Source: Syntrophobacteria bacterium
GTDB lineage: Bacteria; Desulfobacterota; Syntrophobacteria; JARFUL01
Assembly (NCBI GenBank): GCA_029289015.1
Contig: JARFUL010000127.1
Span: forward strand, 1 to 7,886
Length of the DNA: 7,886 nt
Direction of reading: 5' to 3'
In this document: one piece after another, positions 1-5,348 of the stretch
Numbering within the stretch: the stretch's first letter is position 1
Layout: each line of letters starts with the position of its first letter
Translations under genes and position numbers: made by a program
The notes under the pieces: model-generated
What the model was told of the DNA's origin: nothing
The model's database searches: none
Seen by the model: only the letters and a program-made list of their open reading frames with translations

Positions 1-231
1 CTCCCCCAGGACAAGCTCATGGAGATAAGCGTGGCCAAGGCACGGGAGATGGCCGCGAAGGGAAAGTTCGCGGTTGCAGCCATAAAGCGGGCGGTCAGGG
101 TGGCGGAGGATGTGGACCTCGCGAGCGGGCTTCTCCTGGAGTCCGGGTCCTTCGGCCTCGCGTTCTCCCACCCCGACGCGAAGGAGGGGTTCTCCGCGTT
201 CCTCGAAAAGCGCAAGCCCAAGTTTGCCTAG
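1..231 (+). CDS. Enoyl-CoA hydratase/isomerase (crotonase) family protein, C-terminal part
   Basis: The frame is open from the first base, so the gene begins upstream of the window; 76 residues remain before TAG at 229-231. The tail carries the usual C-terminal helical pattern of crotonases: a helix with AAIKRAV, an acidic segment, then DAKEGFSAFLEKRKPKF, the classic ending of bacterial short-chain enoyl-CoA hydratases. In that family the C-terminal helices support trimer formation and help cover the acyl-CoA pocket; the oxyanion-hole residues and catalytic glutamates lie in the missing part. Family members hydrate trans-2-enoyl-CoA to 3-hydroxyacyl-CoA in the cytoplasm. The next gene is an acyl-CoA dehydrogenase 68 bases downstream, which makes the substrate of such a hydratase, so a joint beta-oxidation role is likely. 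Exact substrate, and hydratase versus isomerase, cannot be told from this fragment. Confidence 0.88.
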   Translation, partial: LPQDKLMEISVAKAREMAAKGKFAVAAIKRAVRVAEDVDLASGLLLESGSFGLAFSHPDAKEGFSAFLEKRKPKFA

Positions 232-288
232 CGGGCCCGCGCATGGCCCCTGCGCAGAAGTTTTAGACTCATCAAACAACCCAGATAC

Positions 289-293
289 GGGAG
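289..293 (+). promoter_or_regulatory. Ribosome binding site deciding the TTG start of the acyl-CoA dehydrogenase
   Basis: GGGAG lies 6 bases before TTG at 300. No ATG in this frame gives a family-like N-terminus, so this site fixes the non-canonical start. Confidence 0.65.
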
Positions 294-299
294 TGAGAA

Positions 300-1448
300 T
301 TGGATTTTTCCCTGACCGAAGAGCAACAGATGGTGCGGGAGACCGCGCGGGAGTTTGCCCAAAAGGAGCTTTTGCCCCACGCGGCCCGGTTCGACGAGGA
401 GGAGGAGCTCCCCGAAAAGACCTGGAAGAAGCTCGGGGAGCTGGGCTTCATGGGCATGAACGTGCCAGAGGAATACGGCGGCACAGGGCTCGACTACGTG
501 AGCTACGCGCTGGCCCTCATCGAGATATCCAAGGCCTGCGCGTCCACAGGCGTGGTCATGTCCGCGTGCAACTCCCTTTACAACTGGGGGATAAACAAGT
601 GGGGCACCGAGGAGCAGAAGAAGAGGTATCTCACGCCCGTGGCCAGCGGCGAGGAACTGGGATGCTTCGCGCTCACCGAGGCCGACGCGGGCTCCGACAC
701 CTCCGCGATCAGAACCAGGGCCGAAAAGATAGATGACGGCTGGGTCATCAACGGGGAGAAGAAGTTCATCACCAGCGGCAATGTGGCCGGGTTCTGCGTC
801 CTGTGCGCTCTCACCGACCCGAAGAGGGGCATGAGGGGGCTTTCCACCCTGATCGTGGACCTGAAGAACACCGAGGGTTTCTCCGTGGGCAGGGTTGAGC
901 ACAAGCTGGGCATCAGGGCGTCCGGGACCGCGGAGCTGGTCTTCCAGGACGCGCGAGTGCCCGAGGACGCGCTCCTGGGCCGGGAGGGCGGGGGCATGAA
1001 GAACATGCTCACTATCCTCAGCGGCGGCCGCACAGGGATCGCGGCTCAGGCCGTGGGCATAGCCAGGGCCGCGCTCGAGCTCGCGACCAGGTACTCCAGG
1101 GAGCGCAAGCAGTTCGGAAAGCCCATTAGCGCGTTCCAGGCCATCCAGTTCAAGCTCGCGGACATGGCCACCCGCATCGACGCGGCGGAGCTTCTCACCC
1201 TTCGGGCCGCGTGGAACGAGGACATGGGGCTCCCCTACGAGCAGGAAGCCGCGATGGCCAAGATGTACGCGTCCGATGTGGCCATGTGGGCCACGGTGGA
1301 GGGGGTCCAGGTGCTCGGCGGCTACGGCTACGTGAAGGACTTCCCCATGGAGCGCTATCTCAGGGACGCGAAGATAACCCAGATCTACGAGGGGACCAAC
1401 GAGATCATGCGGCTCATCATCGCGAGAAAGCTCATCTTCGGGAGGTAG
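300..1448 (+). CDS. Acyl-CoA dehydrogenase, short-chain (butyryl-CoA dehydrogenase-like)
   Basis: This 382-residue protein has full family length and should be a soluble FAD flavoenzyme that oxidises acyl-CoA to trans-2-enoyl-CoA, passing electrons to electron-transfer flavoprotein. Visible in order: N-terminal helical domain with DFSLTEEQQMVRETAREFA; first family signature around residues 123-136 (FALTEADAGSDTSA); the RKQFGKPI segment at about 269-276, which contacts FAD; second signature QVLGGYGYVKDFPMERYLRD at about 337-356; and IYEGTNEI, in which Glu364 aligns with the catalytic base of butyryl/short-chain dehydrogenases. The start is TTG at 300, chosen because GGGAG at 289-293 is correctly spaced and the family N-terminus begins exactly there. 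The upstream neighbour is a crotonase and the ROK kinase follows 1 base after the stop. Substrate chain length is inferred from the glutamate position and overall similarity; glutaryl- or other acyl-CoA substrates are not excluded. Confidence 0.95.
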   Translation: MDFSLTEEQQMVRETAREFAQKELLPHAARFDEEEELPEKTWKKLGELGFMGMNVPEEYGGTGLDYVSYALALIEISKACASTGVVMSACNSLYNWGINKWGTEEQKKRYLTPVASGEELGCFALTEADAGSDTSAIRTRAEKIDDGWVINGEKKFITSGNVAGFCVLCALTDPKRGMRGLSTLIVDLKNTEGFSVGRVEHKLGIRASGTAELVFQDARVPEDALLGREGGGMKNMLTILSGGRTGIAAQAVGIARAALELATRYSRERKQFGKPISAFQAIQFKLADMATRIDAAELLTLRAAWNEDMGLPYEQEAAMAKMYASDVAMWATVEGVQVLGGYGYVKDFPMERYLRDAKITQIYEGTNEIMRLIIARKLIFGR

Positions 1449-1449
1449 G

Positions 1450-2421
1450 TTGGCGAAACCTGCGGCCATAGGCATCGACATAGGCGGCACCAACGTCCGG
1501 GTCGCGCTCTTCGATTCCTCCGGCCAAATGCTGGAAAAGAGCTCCTCCTCCACCGGGTCCGCCGGCCATGCCGCGGACCTTGTGCAGGACCTGGCCAATA
1601 CGGTGGAAAGCCTGGCCGTAAAAGGTGCCGAAACCGGCGCGGAGGTCGCGGGGGTGGGCGTGGGCGCGGCGGGGCTCCTCGACACGGAACAGGGCAAGGT
1701 GGTCACCTCCCCCAACATCCATTTTCTGGACGGGTTCATGCTCGGGCCCGAGCTCTCGGAAAGGACGGGGCTCCCTGTTCAGCTCGAGAACGACGCGAAC
1801 GTGTTCGGCCTGGGCGAGGGCTGGCTGGGCGCGGCCAAAGACGCAAAGAGCTTTGTGGCCATGACCCTGGGAACCGGGGTGGGCGGCGCGGTGATCCTGG
1901 GCGGGAAGCTCTGGCCTGGGAAGTTCGGCACCTCCGGAGAGATTGGACACATGACGGTGGAGCCGGAAGGGCTGGTCTGCGGCTGCGGCGCAAGGGGCTG
2001 CCTGGAGACCGAGGCCGCGCCGGGCTGGATGGTGAAGAGGGCCGAGGCCGCGCTGCTAAAAGGCCGGGAAAGCGTGCTCAGAGAGAGCCTCGAAGCAAGG
2101 GGCCGGATCACCGGAAAAGATATCTTCGAGGCCTGCCAGGAGGGGGACCCCCTGGCCCGGGAGCTCTTCGCGCGCGCGGGCAGGGGTCTGGGCATAGCCA
2201 TCGCCAACGTGGTGAATCTCCTGGGGCTGGATTTCTTCGTCCTGGGCGGGGGCGGCGCGGCAGGCTGGGATTGCTTCCATCCCCCCCTGAAAGAGGAGCT
2301 CAGCGCGCGCTCGAGGCTGGTGGACCCGGAGAGAATCATAATCAAGAGAGCCCTGCTGGGCCCGGACGCGGGCCTTGTGGGCGCGGCAAGCCTGTTTTTG
2401 AAGGACCGGGGGGACCCGTAG
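1450..2421 (+). CDS. ROK family sugar kinase (glucokinase-like)
   Basis: This 323-residue protein has the normal length for a ROK kinase and probably phosphorylates glucose or a related hexose with ATP in the cytoplasm. Visible parts are the N-terminal phosphate-binding strand GIDIGGTNVRVALFD (residues 8-22), catalytic Asp115 in ENDAN (113-117), the second phosphate loop TLGTGVGGAVILGG (139-152), and the ROK zinc site: His167 in GEIGH and Cys177, Cys179 and Cys184 in CGCGARGCLE. A C-terminal glycine-rich nucleotide loop, FFVLGGGGA, is at 262-270. There is no N-terminal helix-turn-helix, so it is a kinase rather than a ROK repressor. The start is TTG at 1450: GGAGG at 1441-1445 overlaps the end of the dehydrogenase gene, and the stop TAG (1446-1448) is 1 base away, suggesting translational coupling. 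Glucose versus N-acetylmannosamine or fructose specificity cannot be decided by eye. Confidence 0.92.
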   Translation: MAKPAAIGIDIGGTNVRVALFDSSGQMLEKSSSSTGSAGHAADLVQDLANTVESLAVKGAETGAEVAGVGVGAAGLLDTEQGKVVTSPNIHFLDGFMLGPELSERTGLPVQLENDANVFGLGEGWLGAAKDAKSFVAMTLGTGVGGAVILGGKLWPGKFGTSGEIGHMTVEPEGLVCGCGARGCLETEAAPGWMVKRAEAALLKGRESVLRESLEARGRITGKDIFEACQEGDPLARELFARAGRGLGIAIANVVNLLGLDFFVLGGGGAAGWDCFHPPLKEELSARSRLVDPERIIIKRALLGPDAGLVGAASLFLKDRGDP

Positions 2422-2444
2422 CGGCCATATTCCGGGGGCCGCTA
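2419..2444 (+). promoter_or_regulatory. Intercistronic hairpin across the kinase stop codon
   Basis: TAGCGGCC (2419-2426) and GGCCGCTA (2437-2444) form a perfect 8-bp stem with a 10-base loop. The left arm starts with the kinase stop codon TAG. No T-run follows, so it is not a standard terminator. It could protect the upstream mRNA 3' end, attenuate, or reduce read-through into the flavoprotein gene, whose Shine-Dalgarno begins 16 bases downstream. Confidence 0.4.
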
Positions 2445-2460
2445 ACTGCGGAAACTTACA

Positions 2461-2466
2461 AGGAGG
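2461..2466 (+). promoter_or_regulatory. Ribosome binding site deciding the flavoprotein start
   Basis: AGGAGG lies 8 bases before ATG at 2475. It rules out the longer reading that would begin inside the kinase gene. Confidence 0.75.
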
Positions 2467-2474
2467 AAAGGCCG

Positions 2475-3056
2475 ATGAAAGTGGTGGCTTTCAACTGCAG
2501 CCCGCGCAAGGAGGGCAATACTTCCACCCTTATCAACGTGGTTCTGGACGAGCTGGGCAACGAGGGGATCCACACGGAGTACGTCCAGGTGGGCCTGAAG
2601 AATATCAGGGGCTGCATCGCGTGCTACAAGTGCATGGAAGAGAAGGACGGCAGGTGCCACGGGCACAAGAAGGACGACATAGTCAACGAGTACATCGGGA
2701 AGATGGTGAAGGCGGACGGGATCATCATCGGCTCACCCACCTACTTCAGCAACGTCTCCACCGAGGCCAAGGCGCTGATCGACAGGTGCGGCCTCGTGTG
2801 CCGGGTGAACGGCGACCTCCTCAAGCACAAGGTGGGCGCGGCCGTGGTCGCGGCCCGAAGGGCCGGCGCGATGCCGGTCTTCGCGGCGATAAACTACTTC
2901 TTCCTCATCAGCCAGATGATCGTTCCGGGGTCGTCTTACTGGAACCTGGGGTTCGGCATGAATCCGGGGGATGTGGAAAAGGACGAGGAGGGGATCAAGA
3001 CCATGCGCGACCTGGGGGCCAACATGGCCTGGCTCCTCAAAAAGCTCGAAAAGTAG
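2475..3056 (+). CDS. Iron-sulfur flavoprotein / NADPH-dependent FMN reductase family protein
   Basis: This 193-residue flavodoxin-fold protein probably moves electrons in the cytoplasm between ferredoxin or NAD(P)H and an unknown acceptor. It opens with a beta strand, MKVVAFNCSP, leading into the FMN phosphate loop SPRKEGNTSTL (9-19). A second flavin-contacting loop, GSPTYFSNVS, is at 86-95. Between them sits a compact cysteine cluster: Cys47, Cys50, Cys53 and Cys61 (C-x2-C-x2-C-x7-C), the arrangement known from the 4Fe-4S iron-sulfur flavoprotein (Isf) family of methanogens and other anaerobes. ATG at 2475 is preferred over upstream starts inside the kinase gene because AGGAGG lies at 2461-2466 and the flavodoxin fold begins exactly there. 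It follows the kinase gene by 53 bases on the same strand. Physiological substrate is unknown; family proposals include oxygen or peroxide detoxification and general ferredoxin-linked reduction. Confidence 0.88.
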   Translation: MKVVAFNCSPRKEGNTSTLINVVLDELGNEGIHTEYVQVGLKNIRGCIACYKCMEEKDGRCHGHKKDDIVNEYIGKMVKADGIIIGSPTYFSNVSTEAKALIDRCGLVCRVNGDLLKHKVGAAVVAARRAGAMPVFAAINYFFLISQMIVPGSSYWNLGFGMNPGDVEKDEEGIKTMRDLGANMAWLLKKLEK

Positions 3057-3272
3057 GGAAATCGGGGAAGGGGCTTTTTGCGCCTCGTTTTGATTGAGGA
3101 GCTCCACCAGGAGGTCCTTATTCACGTAGGAGGCCCAGTAATAGACAAAGACAAACGCTATGAGGAGCCCCAAGGTGGACCTCTCGAAGAGGAAGCACAC
3201 CGAGACCATGCAGATAAACAGGGAAAGGTGCATCAGGGGGACGGAGACCTCAAGTCCCAAAACCTCCATCAT
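2733..3272 (-). CDS. Small membrane protein, N-terminal part credible, 3' end unresolved (possibly truncated)
   Basis: Reading leftward from ATG at 3272, the first 60 or so residues look like a real small membrane protein: MMEVLGLEVSVPLMHLSLF, a first hydrophobic span (about residues 13-29), a short charged turn FERST, then a second span rich in aromatics, LLIAFVFVYYWASYV, followed by NKDLLVELL. A Shine-Dalgarno (GGGAGG on the - strand, 3284-3289) and a possible promoter lie upstream. The frame has no stop before 2733, so the last roughly 108 codons (left of 3057) are read antisense to the flavoprotein gene in the register where - strand third bases face + strand first bases; a GC-rich gene tends to stay open in that register. 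I trust only about 3080-3272 as authentic coding. The gene may have lost its 3' end by rearrangement, or a frameshift in the A-run near 3075-3079 may hide a nearby stop. I do not recognise the family and assign no function. Confidence 0.4.
   Translation of the reverse strand: MMEVLGLEVSVPLMHLSLFICMVSVCFLFERSTLGLLIAFVFVYYWASYVNKDLLVELLNQNEAQKAPSPISLLFELFEEPGHVGPQVAHGLDPLLVLFHIPRIHAEPQVPVRRPRNDHLADEEEVVYRREDRHRAGPSGRDHGRAHLVLEEVAVHPAHEAAPVDQRLGLGGDVAEVGG
3069..3090 (+). terminator. Weak possible terminator after the flavoprotein gene
   Basis: AGGGGC (3069-3074) can pair with GCGCCT (3080-3085), with one G-G mismatch and a TTTTT loop, followed by CGTTTT. It is 13 bases after the stop codon, the right place, but the stem is short and imperfect. 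Confidence 0.25.
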
Positions 3273-3283
3273 GGCCGCTCACC

Positions 3284-3289
3284 ACCTCC
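3284..3289 (-). promoter_or_regulatory. Ribosome binding site of the small membrane protein
   Basis: GGGAGG on the - strand precedes the ATG-ATG start pair at 3272/3269 by about 11 bases. The spacing is slightly long. It supports a genuine translation start despite the odd 3' end. Confidence 0.45.
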
Positions 3290-3295
3290 CTTTCA

Positions 3296-3333
3296 CCGGT
3301 TGAGACAGTATGGTCTCCTTATCGTCCAACCGG
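3296..3333 (-). promoter_or_regulatory. Leader stem-loop upstream of the small membrane gene
   Basis: CCGGTTG (3296-3302) pairs perfectly with CAACCGG (3327-3333). Inside it AGAC (3303-3306) pairs with GTCT (3313-3316) around a 6-base loop, giving a two-tier structure. With the - strand promoter proposed at 3349-3377 it would start about 9 bases into the transcript and end just before the ribosome binding site. No known riboswitch is recognised; mRNA stability or translational control is a guess. Confidence 0.35.
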
Positions 3334-3348
3334 GGTAAAATCTTTAGG

Positions 3349-3377
3349 AAAATAGGTTGGGCCCCGGGACCTTGCAA
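3349..3377 (-). promoter_or_regulatory. Possible sigma-70-type promoter for the small membrane gene, sharing its -35 with the SRP RNA promoter
   Basis: On the - strand, TTGCAA (3377-3372) is followed by a 17-base spacer and TATTTT (3354-3349). The -35 matches consensus at 4 of 6 positions and the -10 at 4 of 6. Start of transcription would be near 3342, giving a leader of about 70 bases that contains the stem-loop at 3296-3333. Confidence 0.35.
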
Positions 3378-3400
3378 GGGGTAATCATAAGTGCTAATCT
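3372..3400 (+). promoter_or_regulatory. Predicted promoter of the SRP RNA
   Basis: TTGCAA (3372-3377), a 17-base spacer, then TAATCT (3395-3400). The hexamers are only moderate matches (4 of 6 and 3 of 6). However, the predicted start at 3407-3408 coincides with the 5' base of the terminal helix of the SRP RNA, found independently by base pairing. That agreement is the main support. Confidence 0.5.
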
Positions 3401-3407
3401 AGGTAGG

Positions 3408-3686
3408 CCTCGATCGCGCTAGACGGGGAGCTAGCGGTGCCCTGTAACCCGAGAACCGCTCATGCGGGGTTGAACTCCCGGCTGAGGGGTAATGACTTTC
3501 GGGGTTGGGGAGGGTTGGACGGAGTCGCCGGACCCCGCGCAACTCGCGGGTGTGAACCCCGCCAGGTCCGGAAGGAAGCAACGGTAAGCACTTCAGCGGG
3601 TGTCGTGGGACCCTCTGGCAACCACTCCCCCAGCCCGAGCCGCCCCGGCAAGCCAGCCACGGAGCCGGGTGCGCGGTCGGGGTTTT
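3408..3686 (+). ncRNA. ffs: Signal recognition particle RNA, large (Alu-domain) bacterial type
   Basis: This is the RNA core of the signal recognition particle, which binds Ffh and targets nascent membrane and secreted proteins to FtsY. The diagnostic S-domain hairpin is AGGTCCGGAAGGAAGCA at 3564-3580, with GGAA tetraloop at 3570-3573 and the asymmetric loop bound by the Ffh M domain. Upstream, 3420-3490 matches the Alu domain of Bacillus scRNA: GGGGAG, CTAGCGGTGCCCTGTAA with the conserved TGTAA turn at 3443-3447, AGCGG/CCGCT arms (3433-3437, 3456-3460), and GGGTTGAACTCCC. The two ends close in a 12-bp helix: CCTCGATCGCGC (3408-3419) with GCGCGGTCGGGG (3671-3682), including two G-T wobbles. 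GGGGAG at 3507-3512 and CTCCCC at 3625-3630 pair within the long central helix. Total length is about 279 nt, close to the Bacillus RNA and far longer than the 114-nt E. coli 4.5S RNA. A T-rich tail follows. The 3' end is known only to a few bases. Confidence 0.93.
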
Positions 3687-3718
3687 ATTTTGGGAGAGCC
3701 CGCGGCTGCCCTTTTATT
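3683..3718 (+). terminator. Terminator region of the SRP RNA, convergent with the polyferredoxin gene end
   Basis: Immediately after the closing helix comes TTTTATTTT (3683-3691), so that GC-rich helix plus the T-run can itself act as an intrinsic terminator. A second hairpin follows: GGG (3692-3694) and AGCC (3697-3700) pair with GGCT (3704-3707) and CCC (3709-3711), then TTTTA. It overlaps the last codon and stop of the - strand polyferredoxin gene. Confidence 0.55.
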
Positions 3719-5348
3719 CCTCGAAACCCGGGGGAAGGACCGATGGCCCGAGGCCCTCTTGCAGCTCCTGCCCCTTTGGCCTGTAGGGCCCCTCTTTCCT
3801 CACGTCCAGGGAGAGCCCCAGCTCCCTGGCCTTTTCGATGTAGGAGCCCGAGGCGAGCCGGAGCGCGGCCATGGGCTCCACCACGATGGCCCTCTTGGCC
3901 CGCACCGGGCAGTAGCGCTCGCAGTAGCCGCACCCCGCGCACCTGGCCTCATTCACAAAGGGAACCGCGACCTTCTTGTCCGGCACCTTCTTGAACTTCA
4001 CCGCGTCGTAGGGGCAGACCTCGTCGCAGATTAGGCACCTCTTGTCGAACTCCCACGCGAGGCACTTCTCCTTGATGATGTGCGCGGTGCCCACCTTGGC
4101 CCAGATCTTCTCTATCTTCTCAAGCTCGCGGATCGCGCCGGTGGGGCAGACCTGGCCGCACACGTTGCACTGGGGCTCGCAAGGGCCCAGTACCGGAGTG
4201 ATGACCGGGCTGAAGAGGCCCGAGAACCCCGCGGCGAGCCAGATGGGCTGGAGCGTGTTGGTGGGGCAACCCTTCATGCACTCGCCGCACCGGATGCACC
4301 GGGCGAGGAAGTCCCCCTCGGGCAAAGAGCCCGGGGGCCGGATCAGGGCCGGGCTCACCAGCTGGCCCGGGCCTTCCCTGTTTTCGGGACGATGGAGCCC
4401 CGTTAAGGTCAACACTCCGGCAAGCCCGCCCGTAAGCCCCGACGCGAGGAACTGCCGCCGGGAGGGGATAAAGCCCTCCGCTCCTTTTTGGACACCCCCC
4501 CGGGCCGGCGCGAAGCTCACCGCGTTGGTTGGACACACCCGGACGCAGGTCTGGCACGCGATGCACTCGGAGGTGTCCGTGGCAAAGGGGTCGTCCGGGA
4601 TCGCTCCCTGGGGACATCTCTTCTGGCAGATGCCGCAATCCGTGCACTCGTCTGTGACCCGCCTCCTTATCAATGGTCTAAAGGAGAAGAGCGCGAAGAT
4701 GGCCCCTGAGGGGCAGACATAGCGGCAGAAGAACCGGGGCGAAACCCTGGCCAGGCCGAACACCGCGAGGAAGAAGGAGGCTATGAAGAGCTGGGTCGCG
4801 AACCTCGGGGTGGGGAGCTCGGCAAAGAGGAGAAACCTTATGTCCAGCTCCTCCCCGATGGGCCTTAGAAGCGCGAGGAGGCCGTCGCCCGCGAGCATGA
4901 GGAAGGGGTAGACCACAAGGCCGTAGAAGCGGGTGATGAGCGAGATGGGAGACGCGAGAAAGACCAGGGAGACCCCGAGGGCCGCCGCGCCCAGGGTAAA
5001 GGCCAAAACGTAGTATTTCAGGCGCTTTAACGACCCGGGGGGCTCATCGGCCCCGCGTGATTTGCCCCTGCGGATGAGCCGGTCGGCCACGTCTATGGTG
5101 GTGCCCATGGGGCAGACATGGGAGCAGAAGAACCGGCCCATGACAAAGGTGAGGGCCAAAAGAAGGACCGCGACCCAAAGCCTGTCCAAAAAGGCCCGGG
5201 CTGCCAGGCCCGAGCCCAGCAGGGCCAGGGGGTCCAGCCTCCCGAACGCGTTCACCGGGAGCCAGCCGGTAAGGGGAAAGGACGCGAACCAGAGCAAAAC
5301 GAGGAAGAGCGCGAGGCTCAGTCCCTGGACCATGCGCTTCGTGGTCAT
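3714..5348 (-). CDS. NapH/NapG-like polyferredoxin: membrane 4Fe-4S protein with internal Tat motif
   Basis: This 544-residue iron-sulfur membrane protein is probably an electron conduit between the quinone pool or cytoplasm and an outer-face partner. The N-terminal half is NapH-like, with hydrophobic spans near 7-29, 55-72, 111-134, 140-160 and 184-202. CX3CP motifs follow at Cys75/Cys79 (FFCSHVCP) and Cys208/Cys212 (FFCRYVCP), then two ferredoxin motifs at Cys235-245 and Cys262-272. At 296-301 is SRRQFL followed by a hydrophobic stretch to about 318, a Tat-type signal inside the chain. The C-terminal half is NapG-like with four cluster motifs: Cys351-361; Cys390/394/397/401; Cys429/438/441/445 (wide C-x8-C spacing); and Cys470-480. 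That makes six predicted 4Fe-4S clusters plus the two CX3CP pairs. ATG at 5348 overlaps the upstream stop (TAATG), so translation is probably coupled to the DUF362 gene. NapH has four spans; whether five are real here is unsettled. No nitrate reductase gene is nearby, so a Nap function is not implied. Confidence 0.9.
   Translation of the reverse strand: MTTKRMVQGLSLALFLVLLWFASFPLTGWLPVNAFGRLDPLALLGSGLAARAFLDRLWVAVLLLALTFVMGRFFCSHVCPMGTTIDVADRLIRRGKSRGADEPPGSLKRLKYYVLAFTLGAAALGVSLVFLASPISLITRFYGLVVYPFLMLAGDGLLALLRPIGEELDIRFLLFAELPTPRFATQLFIASFFLAVFGLARVSPRFFCRYVCPSGAIFALFSFRPLIRRRVTDECTDCGICQKRCPQGAIPDDPFATDTSECIACQTCVRVCPTNAVSFAPARGGVQKGAEGFIPSRRQFLASGLTGGLAGVLTLTGLHRPENREGPGQLVSPALIRPPGSLPEGDFLARCIRCGECMKGCPTNTLQPIWLAAGFSGLFSPVITPVLGPCEPQCNVCGQVCPTGAIRELEKIEKIWAKVGTAHIIKEKCLAWEFDKRCLICDEVCPYDAVKFKKVPDKKVAVPFVNEARCAGCGYCERYCPVRAKRAIVVEPMAALRLASGSYIEKARELGLSLDVRKEGPYRPKGQELQEGLGPSVLPPGFEE

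Noticed and set aside
239..264. Possible terminator between the hydratase and dehydrogenase genes (GCGCA/TGCGC stem then TTTT)
   Set aside because: The stem is only 5 bp with a 7-base loop, and the T-run is 5 bases away from it. The genes are plausibly cotranscribed, so I do not call it.
228..1739. 503-codon - strand open frame across the dehydrogenase gene
   Set aside because: It is the antisense of a clearly real acyl-CoA dehydrogenase with complete motifs. Its own translation is low-complexity (H, G, R, L rich) and resembles no family; GC-rich codon structure explains the open frame.
2271..2474. N-terminal extension of the flavoprotein beginning inside the kinase gene
   Set aside because: The flavodoxin fold starts at the ATG at 2475, which has AGGAGG 8 bases upstream. 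The extension is out-of-frame kinase sequence.
3507..3630. A short 4.5S-type SRP RNA limited to this interval
   Set aside because: The interval pairs at its ends (GGGGAG with CTCCCC), but the flanks carry a complete Alu-type domain and a 12-bp closing helix, and the promoter points to a start at about 3408, so the long form fits better.
3437..4034. Open + strand frames of 185 and 144 codons over the SRP RNA and the polyferredoxin end
   Set aside because: They cover a structured RNA and the antisense of cysteine-cluster coding. Their proline/arginine-rich translations show no domain.
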